Positions 1 to 6,708 of a stretch of DNA of 9,694 nt are shown one piece after another. The position numbers were made by a program, and so were the translations under genes. Origin of the DNA: DASQFQ01 sp035633075 (GTDB taxonomy: Bacteria > Actinomycetota > Thermoleophilia > Solirubrobacterales > Solirubrobacteraceae). The DNA is taken from the NCBI GenBank assembly GCA_035633075.1, contig DASQFQ010000108.1, positions 1 to 9,694 of the forward strand. Reading direction: 5' to 3'. Each line of letters starts with the position of its first letter. Position 1 is the stretch's first letter. The notes beneath the pieces are model-generated. The model was not told the DNA's origin. It saw only the letters and a program-made list of their open reading frames with translations, and did no database searches.

Positions 1-615
1 CGTGAAGACGTTGTCGGTCATCGCGATGTCCAGCCGCGCGCCGCGGCCGGTGCGCTCGCGCTCGATGAGCGCGAGCAGGATGTTGATGACGGCGGGATAC
101 GAGCCGCCGCCGATGTCGGCGACGAGCGCCGGTGGCAGGACCGGCTCGCCGTCGGCGCCGCGGCTGAGCCCGAGGAGCCCCGTCTCGGCGACGTAGTTGA
201 GGTCGTGGCCCGCCCGATCGGAGAGCGGGCCGCGCTGCCCGTAGCCGGAGATCGAGCAGTAGATGACTCGGGGGTTGATCGCGTGCGCGGCCTCGGGTCC
301 GAGGCCAAGCCGCTCCATGACCCCGGGTCGGAATTGCTCGATCAGGACGTCGGCGCGCTCCACGAGCGCGTGCATCCGGGCGCGGGCGTCCGCAGCCTTG
401 AGGTCGATCTGGACGCTGCGCTTGCCCCGGTTGAGGAGCGCGAAGTTGACGGCGTCGACGCCAAACTTCGGCACGTAGGTCCGCATGTCGTCGCCCATCC
501 CCGGCCGCTCGACCTTGGTCACGTCGGCGCCGGCCTCGGCCAGCACGAGCGTGGCCAGCGGGCCGGGTAGCAGGGAGGTGAAGTCGAGGACCTTGAGGCC
601 TTCTAGCGGCGTCAC
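1..615 (-). CDS. CaiB/BaiF family CoA-transferase or alpha-methylacyl-CoA racemase-like protein (3' end beyond window)
   Basis: This is the first 205 codons of a family III CoA-transferase/racemase; family members usually run about 360-400 residues, so roughly the C-terminal half lies outside the window. The N-terminus reads LEGLKVLDFTSLLPGPLAT followed by LAEAGADVTKVERP (about 25-38), the typical CoA-binding Rossmann start. NRGKRSVQIDLK (62-73), SISGYGQRGPL (121-131) and GHDLNY (136-141) are family hallmarks. His137 and Asp167, 30 residues apart, match the spacing of the two catalytic residues of mycobacterial alpha-methylacyl-CoA racemase; Asp138 is where family CoA-transferases carry their catalytic Asp. 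Both activities therefore remain possible. The GTG start overlaps the livM stop in a GTGA arrangement, so it is probably translated by coupling as the distal gene of the transporter operon. Family assignment is firm; substrate is unknown. Confidence 0.9.
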   Translation of the reverse strand, partial: MTPLEGLKVLDFTSLLPGPLATLVLAEAGADVTKVERPGMGDDMRTYVPKFGVDAVNFALLNRGKRSVQIDLKAADARARMHALVERADVLIEQFRPGVMERLGLGPEAAHAINPRVIYCSISGYGQRGPLSDRAGHDLNYVAETGLLGLSRGADGEPVLPPALVADIGGGSYPAVINILLALIERERTGRGARLDIAMTDNVFT

Positions 616-1766
616 GTGTCCGCCCGAGGGGAGCTCGCGCCGATCGACCGCGCCGGGCGTGGCTCGGCACCGTCCGGCGTGGGCTCAGGTGGCTCCGGCG
701 TCGCCGACGGCGGCCCCGGCCTGCGGTCCAGCCGCCCCAGCAGGCGGTTGAACGCACCGCTGAAGCCGCCGGGGACGTAGAGGACGAAGAGGATGTAGAT
801 GATGCCGAGGATGAGGAACTGCGACGTGACCGCCCGCTCGAGGCGGTCCGGCAGCTCCTGGATGGTCGCGGTCTGTGAGATCTCGTCGAGCACCGGGGGG
901 AACAGCCGCACGAACACCGCCCCGAGCACCGGCCCCCAGAACGATCCGGCGCCGCCGATGACCGTGATGAGGAGCGCCTGCACCGTGATGGGGACGTTGG
1001 TGTCGCTCGGCGTCACCGTCTGGATCGACAGGGCGTGCATGACGCCGGCGACGCCGGCCAGCGCGCCGGCGACGGAGAACACGATCAGCCGGTGGCGCCC
1101 CACGTTGACGCCCATGGCCTGGGCGCGCACCTCGTTCTCGCGGATGGCCTCCCAGAAGCGCCCGGCGGCGGACCGGTACATGATCGCCACGAGCACGAGC
1201 ACCGCGACGAGCACCGCGAGGCTCAGCCAGTAGAGGATGTCCTGGCGCACGTTCGCGTTGAGGACCTCCGGGATCCCGCTCACGGCCAGGCCGTTCTCCC
1301 CACCGGTGATCCCACCGATGTCGCGGTCTGCGATCGTGAAGCCCACCTGCGCCACGGCGAGGGTGAGCATCCCGAAGTAGATCCCGCGGACGTGGGCCAC
1401 CAGCAGGCCGACGAGCACCGCGAGGACCGTGGCCACCAGGACGCCGCCAACGGCGGCGACCCCCAGCGGCAGGCCGCTGTCCGTCGTGAAGGCCGCGATG
1501 GCGTAGGCCCCGCCACCGAAGAACAGCGCGTGGCCGAAGGAGAAGATGCCGGCGCGGCCGAGCAGGATGTTGTAGGAGATCCCGAGCACAGCGAAGGCGC
1601 AGATGTCGATCGCCACGTTCAGCCAGAACGGAGTGGTCATGTAGGGCAGGAACAGCGCCACCAGTCCTGCGACGGCGAGCACGACGCCCTGCACGATGCG
1701 GCTACGCGAGCCCATCCAGGCTCGGGCGGCTCGGCTGGCGCTCCCGATCCTGCTCGTGTTGGTCAC
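612..1766 (-). CDS. livM: Branched-chain amino acid-type ABC transporter permease LivM
   Basis: One of the two membrane subunits of a Liv-type (HAAT) importer in the cytoplasmic membrane. Family motifs are GIFSFGHA (73-80), TGGENGL (154-160) and, near residues 270-283, GGAGSFWGP, the region expected to contact the ATPases. Multiple hydrophobic segments cover roughly residues 25-345. After a short basic, Ser/Arg-rich N-terminus (1-23) the first membrane segment begins. The last 40 or so residues form a Pro/Glu/Arg-rich hydrophilic tail longer than in most LivM proteins, probably cytoplasmic and disordered. The start is a GTG overlapping the livH stop (GTGA, 1766-1763), and the stop overlaps the next gene in the same way. 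Located between livH and a CaiB-family gene. The family is clear; the transported compound need not be an amino acid given the surrounding acyl-CoA genes. Confidence 0.93.
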   Translation of the reverse strand: MTNTSRIGSASRAARAWMGSRSRIVQGVVLAVAGLVALFLPYMTTPFWLNVAIDICAFAVLGISYNILLGRAGIFSFGHALFFGGGAYAIAAFTTDSGLPLGVAAVGGVLVATVLAVLVGLLVAHVRGIYFGMLTLAVAQVGFTIADRDIGGITGGENGLAVSGIPEVLNANVRQDILYWLSLAVLVAVLVLVAIMYRSAAGRFWEAIRENEVRAQAMGVNVGRHRLIVFSVAGALAGVAGVMHALSIQTVTPSDTNVPITVQALLITVIGGAGSFWGPVLGAVFVRLFPPVLDEISQTATIQELPDRLERAVTSQFLILGIIYILFVLYVPGGFSGAFNRLLGRLDRRPGPPSATPEPPEPTPDGAEPRPARSIGASSPRADT

Positions 1767-2641
1767 ACCCGCACCGACCTCTCGCCCTTGATCAGCCCCT
1801 CGGGACGGAAGACGAGCACGAGGAGCATGAGCAGGACCGGCACGAGCGACGCGCCGGCGGACCAGTAGTACGACACGTAAGAGCTGACCAGGCCGACCAT
1901 CGCCGCGCCCGCGGCGGCGCCCACATAGGAGCCGAGGCCTCCGACCACGGCGATGACGAAGGCCAGGACGAGATGCTCGTCCCCGAGGCTGGGCGCGGTG
2001 CCGCCGTAGTAGGGCGCCGCGGCCGCACCGGCGAAGAAGGCGAGCCCAGCGCCGAGCGCGAACATGGCGGCGAACGCGCGCCCGACGTTCGTGCCCAGCG
2101 CCTGGACCATCTCGGAGTCCTGGACCCCCGCGCGCACGATGAGGCCGATCCGCGTCCTTTGCAGGATCCAGTACATCAGCAGGAAGACGGCGACGCCGAC
2201 GAGGATGAGCGCCAGCCGGTACTGGCGCACCGTGCCGCCGAGCACCGTCAGCGTGCCCTCCAGGATGGGCAGGTCGCCCGTCGGCTGGAAGTCCGGCCCC
2301 CAGATGACCTGGACGAGCTCGGTGAGGATGAGCCCCACGCCGAGCGTGATCAGGAACTGCTCCAGCACCTTGCCGTAGAGCCGGCGAATCAGCACGTGCT
2401 CGACGAAGAAGCCCATCAGCACGCCGATCGCGCCCGCCACCGGGAGCGCCAGCAGCATGGGCGTGCCGCCGGTGAGCAGCTTCACGAAGACGTAGGAGCC
2501 CACGAGGAAGAATGCGCCGTGCGCGAAGTTGAGGACGTCCAGCAGGCCGAAGATCAGCGTCAGGCCGGACGCGAGCAGGAAGAGGATGGCGGCCAGCGCA
2601 AGGCCGTTGAGCGCCAGCGTCACGGCGGTCTCGAAATCCAT
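1763..2641 (-). CDS. livH: Branched-chain amino acid-type ABC transporter permease LivH
   Basis: The second membrane subunit of the Liv-type importer, 292 residues, the usual size for LivH. It is hydrophobic along most of its length. Family motifs include GLTLIFGLLDVLNFAHGAFF (26-45, with NFAHG at 38-42), an EQFLITLG stretch after the third membrane segment, AGVQDSEMVQALGTNV before the coupling region, GGLGSYVGA (234-242), the EAA-like loop, and the terminal RPEGL (279-283). The ATG shares one base with the livF stop (TAATG), and a good ribosome binding site, GGGAGG, lies five bases upstream at 2647-2652. It is expected to pair with LivM as a heterodimer fed by LivF and LivG. Confidence 0.94.
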   Translation of the reverse strand: MDFETAVTLALNGLALAAILFLLASGLTLIFGLLDVLNFAHGAFFLVGSYVFVKLLTGGTPMLLALPVAGAIGVLMGFFVEHVLIRRLYGKVLEQFLITLGVGLILTELVQVIWGPDFQPTGDLPILEGTLTVLGGTVRQYRLALILVGVAVFLLMYWILQRTRIGLIVRAGVQDSEMVQALGTNVGRAFAAMFALGAGLAFFAGAAAAPYYGGTAPSLGDEHLVLAFVIAVVGGLGSYVGAAAGAAMVGLVSSYVSYYWSAGASLVPVLLMLLVLVFRPEGLIKGERSVRV

Positions 2642-3372
2642 TACGGCCTCCCTCGCTCCATGCCGGTGAGGGTGAGGAAGCGCTCGGCCGCGCCCTCCTT
2701 CTCGAGCTCCTCGAGCGTCCCCGAGGCGACGGTGTAGCCGTCGTCGAGCATCACGAAGTGCTGGCCGAGCGCGCGGGCCAGCTTGAGGTTCTGCTCCACC
2801 AGCAGGATCGAGGTGTGGGACTGCAGCGAGCGCAGCTTCTCGATCAGCTCGTCGATGATCATCGGCGCAAGGCCCTTGCTCGGCTCGTCGAGGATCAGCA
2901 GCGTCGGCTCGCGCAGCAGCGCTCGCGAGACGCTCAGCATCTGCTGCTGGCCGCCGGAGAGCTGGCCCGCCTTGCTGCCCAGCCGCTCGCGAATGACCGG
3001 AAACAGGTCGAGTGTGCTGTCCCAGATCGGTCCGCGCGGGGCGCTGACCATGAGGTTCTCCTCGACGGTGAGGTCGGGGAAGATCCCCCGATTCTCCGGC
3101 ACGTAGGAGAGGCCGCGGCGGGCGATCTCGTGCGTGCGGCGGCCGATCAACTCGTCTCCCCGGAAGCGGATCGAGCCCTCCAGCTGGGTCACGAAGCCCA
3201 TCACGCTGCGCAGCGTGGTCGTCTTGCCGGCGCCGTTGCGGCCGAGGATGACCGTCGTCTGGCCCTCGCGTGCCTGAAGCTCCACGCTGTGGAGGATCTG
3301 GAAGGTCTTGATCGAGCAGCTGAGCGTCCTGATCTCGAGCAGCGGCCCGTCAGACACGGGCCCGTCAGCCAT
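2641..3372 (-). CDS. livF: Liv-type ABC transporter ATP-binding protein LivF
   Basis: Cytoplasmic ATPase subunit, 243 residues, typical LivF size. Walker A is GRNGAGKTT (44-52); the Q-loop region reads VPENRGIFPDLTVEENL with Glu93 in the Gln position, as is common in LivF; the ABC signature is LSGGQQQ (138-144); Walker B is LLILDEP (158-164); the switch region is VEQN (192-195), with Gln rather than His, again usual for LivF. All nucleotide-binding elements appear intact. The start ATG lies inside the end of livG (8-bp overlap) and is preceded five bases upstream by GGAGGT (3378-3383), which supports this start. It should dimerise with LivG to power the LivHM permease. Confidence 0.95.
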   Translation of the reverse strand: MADGPVSDGPLLEIRTLSCSIKTFQILHSVELQAREGQTTVILGRNGAGKTTTLRSVMGFVTQLEGSIRFRGDELIGRRTHEIARRGLSYVPENRGIFPDLTVEENLMVSAPRGPIWDSTLDLFPVIRERLGSKAGQLSGGQQQMLSVSRALLREPTLLILDEPSKGLAPMIIDELIEKLRSLQSHTSILLVEQNLKLARALGQHFVMLDDGYTVASGTLEELEKEGAAERFLTLTGMERGRP

Positions 3373-4189
3373 GGGATACCTCCTCCCCGAGGTAGGCGCT
3401 GCGGACGCTTTCGTCCTTGGCCACCGCGTCGGGCGAGCCGAAGGCGATCAGGCGGCCGCGATCGAGCACCGCGATGTGCTGGCAGAGTTCGAAGATGAGG
3501 TTGAGCTTGTGCTCGACGAGGATGATCGCCGCACCCGACTCCCGGTGCGCCGCGTCGATCGTGGCGATCATCTGCGTCGTGTCCTCGGCCGCCATCCCGG
3601 CCGCGGGCTCGTCCATGAGCATCGCACGCGCGTTGGTGGCCAGGAGCATCGCGACCTCCAGGGCGCGCGTCTCCCCGTGGCCGAGCGTCTGCGCCACGGC
3701 GTCCGCCCGGCGGCTGAGGCCCGTGATCTCGAGAGCGTGCTCCGCCCGCTGCGCGAGGTCCTCGAGTCCGACGGGCGGGCGCAGGAGGCGGTAGTGGCCG
3801 GGACCGGCCGCCTGCCCGGCGAGCATGACGTTCTGGCGGGCCGTCAGCGCGGGGAAGATGTTCGCGGACTGGTAGCTGCGCGCCATGCCCAGCCGCGCCC
3901 GGCGATGGAGGGGCCAGTCGGACACGTCGTGCTCGTCGATGAGGATGCGCCCTGCGGTGGGGGTCTCGTGGCCGCTGATCAGGTTGAGCAGCGTGGTCTT
4001 GCCGGCCCCGTTGGGCCCGATGAGCCCGAGGATCTCACCGGGCAGCAGCTGGAGCGTCACGTCCTCGACGGCGTGCAGACCGCCGAACGCGACGGAGAGG
4101 TTCTCGACGCGGATGCGCGGCGGCGTCGTGTCGTCGCCGCTCGTCGGTCGCGGTTCCGGGCGCGTTCCGGGCGGGGCACCGTCGGTCAT
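3365..4189 (-). CDS. livG: Liv-type ABC transporter ATP-binding protein LivG
   Basis: Second ATPase subunit, 274 residues. Walker A GPNGAGKTT (58-66), Q-loop Gln107 in RSYQSANIFPALT, Walker B AMLMDEPAAGM (189-199) and His-switch VEHKLNLI (225-232) identify LivG. The ABC signature is unusual: LGHGE (169-173), where most ABC ATPases have LSGGQ and LivG relatives often LSYGQ or LSHGD, so the conserved Ser is Gly here. Residues 1-24 are a Pro/Thr/Gly-rich extension ahead of the domain start (RIRVENLSVAFGG). The gene begins 12 bases after the solute-binding protein stop; only a weak GGGG ribosome-binding sequence is visible there. A later start within the extension cannot be excluded, but there is no ATG or better-placed site that I can see. 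Confidence 0.94.
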   Translation of the reverse strand: MTDGAPPGTRPEPRPTSGDDTTPPRIRVENLSVAFGGLHAVEDVTLQLLPGEILGLIGPNGAGKTTLLNLISGHETPTAGRILIDEHDVSDWPLHRRARLGMARSYQSANIFPALTARQNVMLAGQAAGPGHYRLLRPPVGLEDLAQRAEHALEITGLSRRADAVAQTLGHGETRALEVAMLLATNARAMLMDEPAAGMAAEDTTQMIATIDAAHRESGAAIILVEHKLNLIFELCQHIAVLDRGRLIAFGSPDAVAKDESVRSAYLGEEVSHG

Positions 4190-4201
4190 CTTGGCGAGCC
4201 C

Positions 4202-5416
4202 CTACTTCTTCGGGGGGACCTCGGGTATGTCGCTGACGTCGATGGGCAGCTCGCTCACGAGCTCCGCGCTGCCGTCGGGCTTCACGCGGGCCGCGTAGAA
4301 GGTCGAGAGGAGGATGTGGTCCTTGCGCACCTCGTAAGGACCCTTGATCCCCTCTCCCTTCATCCCCTCCATGGCCGCCCGCAGCTTGTCGGGGCTGCTG
4401 TCGCCGTTGGTCTTCTTGAGCGCCTCGACCGCCAGCTGGCCGGCCACCGCGGCGTCGGCCGCGTAGACGTCCGGCGCCTTGCCGCCGGGGGCCAGCTTCT
4501 TGAACTCCTCGATGAACTTCTTGTTCTGGTCGGTCTGCGGCAGGTTGGGGTCGTAGATTGCGAAGAACTTCACCTTGGTGGCGATCCGCCCCATGCCCTT
4601 GCGGCCCGGGGTCTGCGGCAGCAGCGTGTAGATGTCCATCTGGTCGTCGAGGCCGGCGGACGTGATCGTCTTCCACAGCAGCGGGCCCGATGCGCTCGCG
4701 AACGTGACCACGATCAGCTTGTCGGGCTTGTTGCCCTTCACGCGCTGCACGACCGACGTGTAGTCGTTGGCGACCAGCGGCGCGTAGAGCGGCTCACCGG
4801 CCGCCTTGCCCCCCGCGTCGGTGAGCAGCTTCTGCCACGCCTTGGCGGTCGCCTGCCCGTACGCGTAGTCGGGCGCGAGGACCTGGAAGCTCTCGCCCTT
4901 CTTGATCTTCACGACCTCCGAGCCGACCTTGGCCTCCTGCGTGGAGTCGCGCGACGTACGGAACGTCGTCGGCGAGAAGTTCGACAGCTCGCTGGTCGCG
5001 GCGATCGTGTAGATGTCGATGATCTTCGCGTCGCGCATGATCGGCGCGGTGGCGACTGCGGCGTCAGAGAGGTCGAAGCCGAAGACGACCGCGGGCTTGT
5101 CGCGTTGGATGATCTGGCGCGTCACCGTCGGGGACTGTCCGACCTCCGACCGGTTGTCGCCGACGACGAACTCGATCTTGCGCCCGGCGACCTCGTTGGT
5201 GCCATTGGTGGCCAGGGCGACGCCGGCCTTGACGCCGTACTCCTTGTCGAAGCCCAGGGTGGCGGCCGGGCCGGTCCGCTGGGTCAGGATCGCGAACTTG
5301 ACGGGACCCTTCGCCTGGCTCTCGCCGCCGCCCGACGTCTGGGACCCGCAGGCGGCGAGTCCGAGGAGCATGGCCACAATCGCAGGCGCCGCGAGCCTGT
5401 TGGCCGCTATGGACAC
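4202..5416 (-). CDS. Periplasmic-type solute-binding lipoprotein of a Liv-type ABC importer (Peripla_BP_6)
   Basis: The 404-residue product starts with a lipoprotein signal peptide: a short Asn/Arg n-region, hydrophobic segment (about 8-20) and lipobox LAAC with the lipidated Cys at 23, followed by a Ser/Gly linker. The mature part opens VKFAILTQRTGPAATLG and shows type I periplasmic-binding features of the LivJ/K group: GRKIEFVVGDNRSEVGQSP, DKPAVVFGFDLSDA, PDYAYGQATAKAW and TFYAARVKPDG. It captures the ligand outside the membrane for LivHM. The GTG start is chosen because GGGGGAG sits five bases upstream and because it gives a correct signal peptide; an ATG three bases earlier in another frame meets a stop after three codons. 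It is the first gene of the transporter operon with a clear promoter about 110 bp upstream. Ligand unknown: such proteins bind amino acids, amides and aromatic or alicyclic acids. Confidence 0.93.
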   Translation of the reverse strand: MSIAANRLAAPAIVAMLLGLAACGSQTSGGGESQAKGPVKFAILTQRTGPAATLGFDKEYGVKAGVALATNGTNEVAGRKIEFVVGDNRSEVGQSPTVTRQIIQRDKPAVVFGFDLSDAAVATAPIMRDAKIIDIYTIAATSELSNFSPTTFRTSRDSTQEAKVGSEVVKIKKGESFQVLAPDYAYGQATAKAWQKLLTDAGGKAAGEPLYAPLVANDYTSVVQRVKGNKPDKLIVVTFASASGPLLWKTITSAGLDDQMDIYTLLPQTPGRKGMGRIATKVKFFAIYDPNLPQTDQNKKFIEEFKKLAPGGKAPDVYAADAAVAGQLAVEALKKTNGDSSPDKLRAAMEGMKGEGIKGPYEVRKDHILLSTFYAARVKPDGSAELVSELPIDVSDIPEVPPKK

Positions 5417-5421
5417 TGCAT

Positions 5422-5428
5422 CTCCCCC
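5422..5428 (-). promoter_or_regulatory. Ribosome binding site fixing the GTG start of the solute-binding lipoprotein
   Basis: On the minus strand GGGGGAG is followed by the five bases ATGCA and then GTG. The reading frame is open upstream to 5491, but only the GTG at 5416 puts the signal peptide at the N-terminus with correct spacing. Confidence 0.75.
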
Positions 5429-5523
5429 TTGAGCGCTTTCCCGGATGCGAAGCCCTGCCGCGCACAGCCTCACCAGAGGTGCACCCGCCAACCTGCCCCG
5501 CTAAACGTCGTACTGGCCGATGC

Positions 5524-5552
5524 AGGCTATCCCGCGGACTCGGTGGTGTCAA
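5524..5552 (-). promoter_or_regulatory. Sigma70-like promoter of the transporter operon
   Basis: Minus strand: a perfect -35 TTGACA (5552-5547), a 17-base spacer and a -10 TAGCCT (5529-5524) that keeps the first T, the second A and the last T of TATAAT. Transcription should start near 5517, leaving a leader of about 100 nt before the GTG at 5416. The -35 touches the shared motif at 5552-5564. This separates the transporter operon from the catabolic operon upstream, although readthrough from acd is possible since no terminator is visible. Confidence 0.65.
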
Positions 5553-5564
5553 ATGATGGACAAT
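5552..5564 (+). promoter_or_regulatory. Shared 13-bp promoter motif, copy A (candidate operator)
   Basis: AATGATGGACAAT on the plus strand, i.e. ATTGTCNNNCATT in the direction of the transporter operon. It overlaps the -35 TTGACA by one base. It is embedded in a dyad, CAAAT-N8-ATTTG (5550-5567). Two further copies with the same fixed positions sit in the 9253-9587 intergenic region. Confidence 0.6.
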
Positions 5565-5617
5565 TTGCACTGACCGTATCCCGGTACGCCGCGGACCGCC
5601 GTGTCGTGGCGCCGCCG

Positions 5618-6703
5618 CTAGAGGGCCGAGCGGGCGATCAGTCCCGCCGCCGCGGCCTCGCGGTGCACCCGCGCGCCGCCGGTCCGGGCCCGGATCGACG
5701 CCGCGTCGCGCATCGCACGCTCGACGGGATATTCCCTGACGTACCCGTACCCGCCGTGCAGCTGCACGGCGTCGATGGCGGTGTCCACCACGGCCCCCGT
5801 CGCCACGTCGACGACCCAGGCGCACGACCGGCGGCCCTCGGCGGTCAGCGCCTCAGGGCGGCCGGCGACGTCGAGCAACAACGACGCGGCGGCGGCGAGC
5901 TGGGCGTCCCGGCGTCCGATCATGTCCCGGAGCGCGCGAAACTCGATGAGCCGCCGTCCGAACTGCTCGCGCTCCTGCAGGTGCGAGACCGCCATCCGCA
6001 GGGCGGCTCGACCGAGGCCGATCCCCAGCGCCGCGAGCGCGAGCTGCAGATGCTGGACCCCGGCGGTGGCCGCGGCCGGTGGCAGCGGCGGCTGAAGGGT
6101 CGGGGTGCGGTGAAACGAGACCGACGCCGCAGCCGTGCCCCGCAGCCCCGTCCGCTTGGGGGCCGGCGTCAGGCGCAGGCCGGAGGCGCCGGGGGCGACG
6201 GCGTGCGCGGCCGCCGGATCACCGTCGTCGCGCGTCACCACGACGAGCGCGCCGGCGAGGTCCGCTCCGTCGGCGAAGTCGACGTCGCCGTCGAGCACGC
6301 ACCCCTGCTCGCCGGTGGTGGCGCGGACGTCGCCGGCGTCGACGAGGACGGGCAGCGCTCCCTCCAGCGCGGCGAGGGCCGCCCGCCCGTCCCCGCCGCC
6401 GTGCACCAGCGCCGCGGCCCCGGCCTGGCCGAGCGCGACGATCATCGCCGTCGCCGCCGAGCCCGCCGCCACGCGCTCGACCGCGATCAGCCCGGTGGTG
6501 AGGTCTCCCCCGCCCCCGCCGAGGTCCTCGGGGACCGCCGCCAGGTGCAGCTCCTGCTCGACGAGCAGTCGCACGAGCGGGTCGGGGAGCCGGCCCTCGG
6601 CGTCCATTGCCTCCGCGCACGGCACAATGCGCTCGCGCGTCATGGCGTCCAGCACCTCGACGAACTGCTGCTGCTCCTCGTCGAGCGCGAGCCGCGTCGT
6701 CAT
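5618..6703 (-). CDS. Divergent acyl-CoA dehydrogenase family protein without the usual catalytic glutamate
   Basis: A 361-residue acyl-CoA dehydrogenase-fold protein, slightly shorter than the usual 380 or so. Family marks: helical N-terminal domain with VPEDLGGGGGDL (57-68), REQFGRRLIEF (245-255), and QLHGGYGYVREYPVERAMRD (314-333), which in relatives binds FAD and precedes the active site. Several key elements deviate. The catalytic Glu of the family motif YEGT should fall near 339-341, but the sequence is RARTG (338-342). The alternative helix-G Glu of isovaleryl/long-chain enzymes, aligned by eye near residue 219, is also not acidic. The FAD-contacting TEPxAGSD loop seems deleted or replaced (around 118-128), and the WIT(N/S) motif reads FADG (143-146). 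It may be an inactive or regulatory partner, or one half of a heteromeric enzyme. It begins five bases after the crotonase stop without a visible ribosome binding site, so translation is probably coupled. Confidence 0.85.
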   Translation of the reverse strand: MTTRLALDEEQQQFVEVLDAMTRERIVPCAEAMDAEGRLPDPLVRLLVEQELHLAAVPEDLGGGGGDLTTGLIAVERVAAGSAATAMIVALGQAGAAALVHGGGDGRAALAALEGALPVLVDAGDVRATTGEQGCVLDGDVDFADGADLAGALVVVTRDDGDPAAAHAVAPGASGLRLTPAPKRTGLRGTAAASVSFHRTPTLQPPLPPAAATAGVQHLQLALAALGIGLGRAALRMAVSHLQEREQFGRRLIEFRALRDMIGRRDAQLAAAASLLLDVAGRPEALTAEGRRSCAWVVDVATGAVVDTAIDAVQLHGGYGYVREYPVERAMRDAASIRARTGGARVHREAAAAGLIARSAL

Positions 6704-6708
6704 CGCGG

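Larger units (their letters stand above)
5417..5617 (-). other. Intergenic region and leader between the catabolic and transporter operons
   Basis: These 201 bases hold, in the direction of the transporter operon: about 50 bases after the acd stop with only weak GC hairpins and no T-run; the shared motif; the promoter; and a leader of about 100 nt with a GGTGCACC palindrome (near 5476-5483) but no riboswitch class I recognise. No coding potential of note was seen. Confidence 0.6.

Noticed and set aside
5417..5491. N-terminal extension of the solute-binding protein up to 5491
   Set aside because: It would bury the lipoprotein signal peptide 25 residues into the protein; the GTG at 5416 has a well-spaced ribosome binding site.
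6621..6640. A partial likeness to the shared motif inside the acyl-CoA dehydrogenase gene (GGCACAATG followed by CGCTCG)
   Set aside because: It lacks the GACAAT half, so it matches only four of the ten fixed positions plus flanking chance similarity.
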